In this document: piece after piece, positions 58,373 through 64,000 of the stretch
Numbering within the stretch: position 1 is the stretch's first letter
How the letters are laid out: each line of letters starts with the position of its first letter
From: Burkholderiales bacterium
GTDB taxonomy: Bacteria > Pseudomonadota > Gammaproteobacteria > Burkholderiales > JAEUOS01
Assembly: GCA_016790695.1 (NCBI GenBank)
Contig: JAEUOS010000063.1
Location: 62,001-126,000, forward strand
Reading direction: 5' to 3'
Length of the DNA: 64,000 nucleotides
Program-made: the position numbers and the translations under genes
Notes under the pieces: generated by a model
Told to the model about the DNA's origin: nothing
Database searches by the model: none
Seen by the model: the letters and a program-made list of their open reading frames with translations, nothing else

Positions 58373-59140
58373 TCAGGCGCGTGCGGCCTTGAGGTCGTCG
58401 AGCTGCTTGCGCACGCCGGCGACCATCGAGTTGATGTCGGAGGTCAGCATGACGAGGTCGAAGCCGCGCTTCAGCGCGTCGGCCGCAAAGGCCGCGCTCA
58501 TGGTGTGCATGCAGGCCTTCTTGCCGTGCCGGTGGGCCGCGTCGCGGATCCGGTTGCAGGTCTCCAGGTGCAGCGGGTCGGTGTTGTCCATCTTCGGCGG
58601 CAGGCCGAGCGCGAACGAGAGGTCGGACGGGCCGATGTAGATCGCATCGAGTCCGGGCGTCGAGCAGATCGCGTCGAGGTTGGCCAGGCCCTCCCTGGTC
58701 TCGACCATGGCGATGACGACGATCTCGCCGTCGGCCTTCGCGAGGTAGTCCGGGCCGCCGTACTGCAGGCCGCGGATCGGGCCGGACGAGCGCATGCCGA
58801 CCGGCGGGTAGCGGCAGGCGGCGACCGCGCGCGCGGCCTCCTCGGCGGTGCTGACCATCGGCACGATGACCGCATAGGCGCCGTAGTCGAGCGCCTTCAT
58901 GATCGTCGCTGCATCGTTCCAGGGCACGCGCACCACCGGCACGGTGTCGGTCTGCGAGATCGCCTGCAGCATCGGGATCAGGTCGGTCATGTTGTTGGTG
59001 CCGTGCTGCAGGTCGATGCACAGGGCGTCGAAGCCCTGGCGCGCCATCACCTCGGCCGTGAAGGTGTGCGAGATCGACAGCCAGCCCAACACCACCGGCT
59101 TGCCTTCGTTCCAGAGCTGCTTGATGCGGTTCGGTCTCAA
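58373..59140 (-). CDS. HpcH/HpaI family aldolase, TTG start
   Basis: 255-residue class II pyruvate aldolase-type TIM barrel. DLQHGTNN near residue 43 holds the catalytic His, RVPWND supplies an Arg, and MVETREGLANLD and YIGPSDLSFALG give the metal-binding Glu and Asp. It cleaves 2-keto-4-hydroxy acids into pyruvate (or a related keto acid) and an aldehyde. TTG 59140 has AGGGA seven bases upstream and places RPNRIKQLW at the normal N-terminus. First gene of the operon with the Bug, PobA-like and SDR genes. Confidence 0.9.
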   Translation of the reverse strand: MRPNRIKQLWNEGKPVVLGWLSISHTFTAEVMARQGFDALCIDLQHGTNNMTDLIPMLQAISQTDTVPVVRVPWNDAATIMKALDYGAYAVIVPMVSTAEEAARAVAACRYPPVGMRSSGPIRGLQYGGPDYLAKADGEIVVIAMVETREGLANLDAICSTPGLDAIYIGPSDLSFALGLPPKMDNTDPLHLETCNRIRDAAHRHGKKACMHTMSAAFAADALKRGFDLVMLTSDINSMVAGVRKQLDDLKAARA

Positions 59141-59308
59141 TTGCGGGTCCCTGTCGAGAAGTGAGGGGAGAGCGGGCGGCGCGTCACGCGGGCGCCGCGA
59201 CGGCGCGTGGCGGCGAGACTAGCACGGAGCGACCGCGCGCGTGGCGCCCGGTCGCGGCCTGGCGCGCGCCGCGGGTCGCGGCTCGGCATCGGACGCGCGC
59301 CGTCGCGC

Positions 59309-60280
59309 TCAAGGCACGGCCGGCGCCGGGAGCGTCAGGCGCAGGCGCGCAAGCACCGGCAGGTGGTCCGAGCCGAGATCCGGCCCGACCCCGCCCGCCA
59401 CTAGGCGCCAGTGCGGCGAGGCCAGCACGTGGTCGATCGGGATGCCGACGACGCCGCCGAGCGCGGCCGGCCAGGTGGGCGCGAGGCCGGTGGTGCGCCG
59501 CAGTCCGAGGCCGTCGAGCTCGTTGAAGGCGGTCGACCACGGCGTCGCATTGAGGTCGCCGGCGACGATCGCCGGCAGCCGCGCCGCCGCCGCGGCGCGT
59601 GCCCAGTGCGCGAGCTTGGCGTTGCGCGCCAGGTGGTGCTCGGCCGCCAGCGGCGGCATCGGATGCGCGGCGCGCACCGACACGACGCGCCCCTGCCAGG
59701 CGATGCGCGCCTCGATGTGCGGCAGGCCGTCGGCGTCGCGCACGGTGGCGGCGGCGAGGAGCGGGTGGCGCGACAGGAGCGCGATGCCGAACGGATCCTC
59801 GCGCGGCACCAGGTGGCGATGCGGGTAGGCAGCCAGGCGCGCGAGCTCCTGCGCGAAGGCCGGCGAGACCTCGATGACCACGACCACGTCGGGCGCCTCG
59901 TCGGCGAGCCAGCGCGCGAGAGGCCGGACGTCGCCGGTCTGCCACTGCACGTTGGCGCTCGCCACGACCAGATCGGGCGTGCCCGGCTCGGCGGCGGCCA
60001 GGCGCGGCGCGGCGGAGAACCAGGGCAGCGCCGCCAGCGGCAGCAGCAGCAGCCACCAGCGGAAGGCGAGCGCCGTGACGAGCGTGCAGGCGACCAGGCC
60101 TGCGGCGTACAGCCACTGCCAGTGGCACGCGAGGTCGATGAGCCACGCGAGGGTGCCGCCGGACTGCGCCGGCAGCAGCGCGCAGGCGACCGGCAGCAGC
60201 AGCCCCGCGGCGCACAGAAGCGCGAGGATGCGCGCGCGCCGCAGGACGAAGTCGCGCCAAGCGAAGGGTTCCGCGGTCAT
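59309..60280 (-). CDS. Membrane-anchored endonuclease/exonuclease/phosphatase family protein
   Basis: 323 residues. Three hydrophobic segments (about residues 18-36, 42-62 and 65-88) are followed by an EEP catalytic domain: ASANVQW, EVSPAF, GDLNATPWS and SDHLPV hold the expected Asn, Glu, Asp and His. Family members cut phosphodiesters in DNA, RNA or lipids; a membrane anchor suggests a lipid or cell-surface target. ATG 60280 overlaps the preceding phosphoesterase stop by four bases. It appears unrelated to the catabolic genes around it. Confidence 0.88.
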   Translation of the reverse strand: MTAEPFAWRDFVLRRARILALLCAAGLLLPVACALLPAQSGGTLAWLIDLACHWQWLYAAGLVACTLVTALAFRWWLLLLPLAALPWFSAAPRLAAAEPGTPDLVVASANVQWQTGDVRPLARWLADEAPDVVVVIEVSPAFAQELARLAAYPHRHLVPREDPFGIALLSRHPLLAAATVRDADGLPHIEARIAWQGRVVSVRAAHPMPPLAAEHHLARNAKLAHWARAAAAARLPAIVAGDLNATPWSTAFNELDGLGLRRTTGLAPTWPAALGGVVGIPIDHVLASPHWRLVAGGVGPDLGSDHLPVLARLRLTLPAPAVP

Positions 60281-60765
60281 CGCGGCTGCGCCGGCGCGCC
60301 CGCGACGGCGGAAGCGTCGAGCGCCACCAGTCGCGCCGATCCGCGGCCCGCCGTGACCGCAAGCAGCGCGATGCTGACCGGCAGCCGGAAGCGCCGGGGT
60401 CCCGCGCTGCCCGGGTTGACCTCGAGCACGCCGCCCGCGTCGCGGATCGACGGCCGGTGCGAATGGCCGCAGACCACCACGTCGACGCGCGCCGGATCGA
60501 TCGCGAGCGCCGCGCGGTCATGCAGCAGGTGAATCGCGAGGCCGAACAGGTCGAGCGTGATCGCCTCGGGCAGCGTGCCGGCCCAGGCGCCGATGTCGTT
60601 GTTGCCGCGCACCGCGGTGACCGGCGCGACGCCGGCGAGGCGCTCGAGCACCTCCGGTGCGCCGATGTCGCCGGCATGGAGGATGTGGTCGCACCCGGCG
60701 AGTCCCGCAAGCGCCTCGGGGCGCAGCAGTCCGTGGGTATCCGAGATGAGGCCGATCAGGGGCAT
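60277..60765 (-). CDS. Metallophosphoesterase (YfcE/MJ0936-type)
   Basis: 162 residues, normal for the small phosphodiesterase group. Metal motifs are in order: ISDTHG near residue 7, HAGDIG near 31, RGNND near 54, LLHD near 80 and CGHSHRP near 100. It hydrolyses phosphodiesters with Mn or a similar metal. ATG 60765 is chosen because the conserved LISDTHG starts at residue 6; codons further upstream are unlike protein. Four-base overlap with the EEP-family gene implies co-translation. Confidence 0.92.
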   Translation of the reverse strand: MPLIGLISDTHGLLRPEALAGLAGCDHILHAGDIGAPEVLERLAGVAPVTAVRGNNDIGAWAGTLPEAITLDLFGLAIHLLHDRAALAIDPARVDVVVCGHSHRPSIRDAGGVLEVNPGSAGPRRFRLPVSIALLAVTAGRGSARLVALDASAVAGAPAQPR

Positions 60766-60884
60766 GGCGGAGGACGAGGCCGACGCGGAGCGGCGCGACG
60801 CGGACCGGCGCGCCGCCGGCCGCGCCGGTCCGCGTCGGCGTCGGCGCATTGTACGGGCGGCGGGACGGCCGCCGCGACGCTGCC

Positions 60885-60913
60885 TTGCGGGCGACCGAGA
60901 CCTCGGGTAATCT
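60885..60913 (+). promoter_or_regulatory. Possible promoter of the liv operon
   Basis: TTGCGG (60885-60890), 17-base spacer, TAATCT (60908-60913), giving a leader of about 155 bases before the ATG at 61076. Match to the consensus is moderate (three of six in each box). It stands in the 310-base gap between the divergent phosphoesterase and liv genes, which otherwise has no gene. Confidence 0.4.
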
Positions 60914-60969
60914 GAGCCGTTCAGGCGTGCCCGGCGCATGCCCGACGCACGCCCGACGCGCAATCGCAG

Positions 60970-60996
60970 GATCGCGCATGCGCGACATGCGCGATC
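60970..60996 (+). promoter_or_regulatory. Perfect 10-base inverted repeat in the liv leader
   Basis: GATCGCGCAT (60970-60979) and ATGCGCGATC (60987-60996) flank a 7-base loop. In RNA this forms a stable hairpin about 80 bases before the livJ-like start; in DNA it could be an operator. No ribosome-binding site is sequestered, since the AAGGAG for 61076 lies downstream. Confidence 0.5.
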
Positions 60997-61075
60997 GGGC
61001 AGGCCGTCGCCGGATCAGGCAGGCCGGCGCGGAATGCAGGGCCGAACGCAGGACCGAACCTCAAGGAGCAGACCC

Positions 61076-62227
61076 ATGTTGCGCTTTCCCGCTTTGAAGC
61101 TCGCCGCGCTGGCGGTGACGCTCGCGACGGCCGTGCCCGCCGCGGCGCAGAACGTCATCCGCGTCGGCGTGCTGATGCCGATCTCCGGCCCCGCGTCCTA
61201 CTTCGGCGTGCAGGGCAAGGAGGGCATCGAGCTGGCCCTCGAGCAGGTCAACCGCGGCGGCGGCGTCAACGGCTTCCGCATCCAGGTGCAGTACGAGGAT
61301 TCGGCCTGCAGCCCGCTGCAGGCGACCAACACGGTCAAGCGCGTGCTCGAGCAGTTCAAGCCGCACATCGTGGTCGGCGAGGAATGCTCCGACGCCTCGC
61401 TGGCGATCGCGCCGATCCTCGAGCAGGCCAAGGTGCCGATGCTCAACGCCGGCTCGGCCACCAACCAGCTCACCGAATCGGGCTACAAGTACGTCTTCCG
61501 CATCTTCCCCAACGCGCAGCAGCAGGGCGAGCCGCTCGGGCGCAACGCCTTCACCAAGCTCGGCGCGCGCACCGCCGTGCTGCTGCACGAGAAGACCAAC
61601 GCCGGCGTCGACAACGCCGACGGCTTCGCCAAGGCGTTCGAGGCCGCGGGCGGCAAGATCGTCGGGCGCATCGACTTCGGGCGCGACGTCAACGACTTCA
61701 CGCCGATCGCCACGCGCATCGCCGCGATGGGCAAGGTCGACGTGCTGCCGACCTTCGGCCTCGAGGGCCAGCAGGTGCGCCTGTCGCAGGCGCTCGCGCA
61801 GGCCAAGGTGGTCAAGGGCGGCGGCGGCAGCGCGATCCAGATGGGCTCGATCTGGCTTCCCTGGGGCTACGACGCCAAGGCCGGGCAGGCCGCGGTGGGC
61901 TACATCCGCATCGTGCAGTTCGACCCGACCGAGAAGCGCAAGATGGTCACGGACTTCAACGCGGCGTTCCGCGCCAAGTACGGCGCCGACAAGACGCCCA
62001 CGCACATCAACGCGCACGCCTACGACACCATCCTCCTGATCGCCGAGGCGGTACGCCGCGGCGCCAAGGATTCGGAGTCGCTGCGCGACCGCTTCTCGAA
62101 GATGCGCGAGGTCGAGGTCACGACCGGCAAGATCACCTTCGACGCCAAGGGCCAGAACTCGGACCTGTCGGTGATCCACTTCGTCGAGACCCAGCCCGAC
62201 CTGTCCTGGAAGAGCCTCAACTGGTAG
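61076..62227 (+). CDS. Branched-chain amino acid ABC transporter substrate-binding protein
   Basis: 383-residue periplasmic binding protein of the LivJ/peripla_BP_6 family. Sec signal (LKLAALAVTLATAVPAAAQ, cut near residue 25), then IRVGVLMPISGPASYFGVQGKEG, the standard start of the mature family. ATG 61076 has AAGGAG nine bases upstream. Followed by LivH- and LivM-type permease genes. The ligand may be a branched-chain amino acid, an amide or an aromatic acid; this family has broad ligands in Burkholderiales. Confidence 0.92.
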   Translation: MLRFPALKLAALAVTLATAVPAAAQNVIRVGVLMPISGPASYFGVQGKEGIELALEQVNRGGGVNGFRIQVQYEDSACSPLQATNTVKRVLEQFKPHIVVGEECSDASLAIAPILEQAKVPMLNAGSATNQLTESGYKYVFRIFPNAQQQGEPLGRNAFTKLGARTAVLLHEKTNAGVDNADGFAKAFEAAGGKIVGRIDFGRDVNDFTPIATRIAAMGKVDVLPTFGLEGQQVRLSQALAQAKVVKGGGGSAIQMGSIWLPWGYDAKAGQAAVGYIRIVQFDPTEKRKMVTDFNAAFRAKYGADKTPTHINAHAYDTILLIAEAVRRGAKDSESLRDRFSKMREVEVTTGKITFDAKGQNSDLSVIHFVETQPDLSWKSLNW

Positions 62228-62241
62228 ACGGCCCCGCCGGG

Positions 62242-62272
62242 GACGCGCCGCGCCGGCCGCCGCCGGCGCGTC
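62242..62272 (+). terminator. Stem-loop between the liv binding-protein and permease genes
   Basis: GACGCGCCG (62242-62250) and CGGCGCGTC (62264-62272) are perfect 9-base arms around a 13-base loop, just after the binding-protein stop. No T tract follows. Such structures often cause partial termination or protect the upstream message, so that the binding protein is made in excess of the permease. Confidence 0.5.
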
Positions 62273-62318
62273 GTTCCCCGTCCATGCCGGGCCTCGCGAC
62301 GGAACCGGCCCCTTCCCC

Positions 62319-63236
62319 GTGACCGACCTTCTCCTGCTCTTCACGCAGCAGACCATCAACGGCATCTACCTCGGCTGCCTGTATGTGCTGGTGGCGCTGG
62401 GGCTCACCCTGATCTACGGGGTGATGAACCAGATCAACTTCGCCCATGCCGACTTCGTCACCGTCGGCGCGTTCGCCGCCTTCTTCGTCGCCACCCGGTG
62501 GGCCACGAAGTGGCTGGGCCTGCCGGACACCACCGGCTACCTGCTGTCGATCGTCGCGGCGCTCGGCGCGGGCGCGCTGCTGGGCCTCGTGGTCAACGCG
62601 GCGGTGTTCGCCCCCCTGCGCAACCGCGGCGACGAACTGCGGCCGCTGATCGCCACCATCGGCGTCTCGGTGCTGCTCGAGAACGGCCAGCTCGCGCTGT
62701 TCGGCCCGATCCCGTTCCAGTTCGACTCGCCGTTCGCCCAGCACACCATCCGCCTGGGCCGGATCTTCTTCTCGCAGCAGAGCGTGCTCGTGGTGATCGT
62801 CGCCGCGCTCGCCATCGGCGGCCTGTATGCGTTCATGAAGTTCACCTTCCTCGGCAAGGCGCTGCGCGCGGTCTCGCAGGACCGCGAGACCGCCGGGCTG
62901 ATGGGCATCAACGAGAACTTCCTGATCGCGCTCACGATCGTCATCGCCTCGGCGCTGGCGGGCATGGCCGGCGCGCTGCTCGGCCCGGTGATCGTGCTCA
63001 CGCCCTTCGCCGGCGCCAGCGTCATCGTCAAGGCGTTCGCGATCGTCATCATCGGCGGCTTCGGCAACATGGAGGGCACGATCATCGCCGGCATCCTCGT
63101 CGGCATCATCGAGGCCTTCACCGTGCAGTACCTGGGCTCGGGCGTGATCGACCTGGTGGTGTTCGTGCTGCTGCTGGTCATGCTGGTGGTGCGGCCCACG
63201 GGCCTCATCGCCGAGCGGCGCGAGGAGAACGTGTGA
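62319..63236 (+). CDS. livH: Branched-chain amino acid ABC transporter permease (LivH type)
   Basis: 305-residue inner-membrane protein with about eight helices. It begins LFTQQTINGIYLGCLYVLVALGLTLIYGV, the typical LivH start, and has the ATPase-contact loop LGKALRAVSQDRETAGLMGIN near residue 185. GTG 62319 is the start that precedes this block; no clear ribosome-binding site is seen. It overlaps the livM-type gene by four bases. Confidence 0.93.
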   Translation: MTDLLLLFTQQTINGIYLGCLYVLVALGLTLIYGVMNQINFAHADFVTVGAFAAFFVATRWATKWLGLPDTTGYLLSIVAALGAGALLGLVVNAAVFAPLRNRGDELRPLIATIGVSVLLENGQLALFGPIPFQFDSPFAQHTIRLGRIFFSQQSVLVVIVAALAIGGLYAFMKFTFLGKALRAVSQDRETAGLMGINENFLIALTIVIASALAGMAGALLGPVIVLTPFAGASVIVKAFAIVIIGGFGNMEGTIIAGILVGIIEAFTVQYLGSGVIDLVVFVLLLVMLVVRPTGLIAERREENV

Positions 63237-64000
63237 GCGTGCCGGTGCGCGCGGCCGACGGCGGCGCGGCGCCGCGCGCGCCGGTCGTCGCCCGGCGTGG
63301 CGAGGGCGGCCCGGTGAGCGCGGTCGCCGCGGCGCTCAGGCGGCCGGTGCGCTGGCCCGCCTATGCGGGCGCGCTCGTGGTCATCGCGCTCCTGCCGATC
63401 GTGCTCGGCACGCCCTACTGGCGCGGCATCCTCGTGGTGTGCGCGATGAACGTGCTGCTGGCGATGTCGCTCAACCTGGTGATCGGCTACACCGGCCAGC
63501 TGAGCCTGGGCCAGTCGGGCTTCTTCGCCATCGGCGCCTACGTGACCACCGTGCTCCTGAAGAGCCATGGCTGGAACTTCTGGCTCGCCGCCGCCGCGGC
63601 GGTGCTCGCCGCCGGCGTGGTCGGGCTGCTGCTGGCCGCGTTCGCGGCGCGGCTGCGCGGCCACTACCTCGGCATCGCCTCGCTGGGATTCGCGGTGATC
63701 GTCTACCAGGTGCTGATCAACTGGGAGAGCGTGACCAAGGGCGTGCGCGGCATCTACGGCATCATGCCGCCGCCGCCGGTCGCGCTGCCCGGGCTGCCGG
63801 AGATCAGCTTCGGCAACCAGGCGGCGCTGTTCTACCTTGTCGCCGGGCTCGCGCTGCTGGTCTACCTGGTCCTCGACAACCTTGTGCGCTCGCCGATCGG
63901 CGAGACCCTGCGTGCGATCCGCGAGGACGAGATCTCGGCCGCGTCGCTGGGGGTCGACAGCGCGCGCTGGAAGGCGTTCTCCTTCGGGCTGTCCGCCGCG
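63233..64000 (+). CDS. livM: Branched-chain amino acid ABC transporter permease (LivM type), 3' end outside the window
   Basis: 256 codons are present with no stop before the window edge. After a charged, Ala/Gly-rich N-terminus of about 45 residues come LivM helices, with MSLNLVIGYTGQLSLGQSGF and GHYLGIASLGFAVIV, both LivM signatures, and the contact loop ETLRAIREDEISAASLGV near the end. GTG 63233 overlaps the livH stop (GTGA). LivG and LivF ATPase genes are expected just beyond the window. Confidence 0.92.
   Translation, partial: MSVPVRAADGGAAPRAPVVARRGEGGPVSAVAAALRRPVRWPAYAGALVVIALLPIVLGTPYWRGILVVCAMNVLLAMSLNLVIGYTGQLSLGQSGFFAIGAYVTTVLLKSHGWNFWLAAAAAVLAAGVVGLLLAAFAARLRGHYLGIASLGFAVIVYQVLINWESVTKGVRGIYGIMPPPPVALPGLPEISFGNQAALFYLVAGLALLVYLVLDNLVRSPIGETLRAIREDEISAASLGVDSARWKAFSFGLSAA

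Noticed and set aside
1-64000. tRNA, rRNA, CRISPR, insertion sequences, prophage or integrase genes
   Set aside because: None recognised on either strand; the repeats seen are short and regulatory in position.

Overview
The window is about 70% G+C in most parts and gene-dense. It looks like a chromosome segment of a betaproteobacterium of the Burkholderiales. The strongest sign is twelve Bug-type (TctC-like, tripartite tricarboxylate family) solute-binding proteins, an expansion typical of that order. I see no rRNA, tRNA, CRISPR array, insertion sequence or phage gene. Nearly all genes are catabolic or transport genes, so this is a nutrient-scavenging region.

Layout. (1) 1-2175: end of an ABC ATPase, its NrtA/SsuA-like binding protein and an SDR. 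(2) 2429-10095: a segment with clearly lower G+C holding an IclR regulator, the two bacterial halves of the Tm-1 protein (UPF0261 and a PEP-hydrolase-like TIM barrel), a phosphonate monoester hydrolase/sulfatase-like enzyme and one complete TctC-TctB-TctA transporter. (3) 10144-14069: a lone Bug protein, a small acyltransferase, an FAD monooxygenase and a PuuE-like deacetylase. (4) 14282-24436: a ten-gene operon behind a near-perfect sigma-54 promoter. It encodes a binding protein, an AllA-like ureidoglycolate lyase, two paralogous flavoprotein monooxygenases, a Rieske oxygenase, a RutB-like amidohydrolase, a beta-hydroxyacid dehydrogenase, a nitrilase, a barbiturase/cyanuric acid hydrolase-family enzyme and a second PuuE-like deacetylase. 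Seven of its nine junctions overlap. This is the best candidate for an undescribed system: a nitrogen-limitation-controlled pathway for an N-heterocycle.

(5) 24464-28018: aldo/keto reductase, Bug protein and a divergent sulfatase. (6) 28044-39102: a leftward operon with amidohydrolase, Bug, sulfatase (broken by one amber codon), dehydrogenase, ABC sugar permeases and binding protein, another sulfatase and Bug, facing a LysR regulator. (7) 39115-49143: leftward sulfatase-Bug modules, including two very large arylsulfatases, facing a GntR regulator with a perfect palindromic operator. (8) 50094-53666: Bug-sulfatase-Bug. (9) 53727-59140: SDRs, a crotonase, a PobA-like hydroxylase, a Bug protein and an HpcH/HpaI aldolase, probably aromatic or fatty-acid-like substrate use. 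(10) 59309-64000: an endonuclease/phosphatase-fold protein, a phosphoesterase and the start of a branched-chain amino acid (Liv) ABC transporter.

Recurring theme: all eight sulfatase genes lie next to a Bug gene. The sulfatases have no signal peptide and keep the Cys of the formylglycine motif, so imported sulfate (or phosphate/phosphonate) esters are probably cleaved in the cytoplasm. Only one TctAB permease pair is present, so most Bug proteins must use a permease coded elsewhere or act otherwise.
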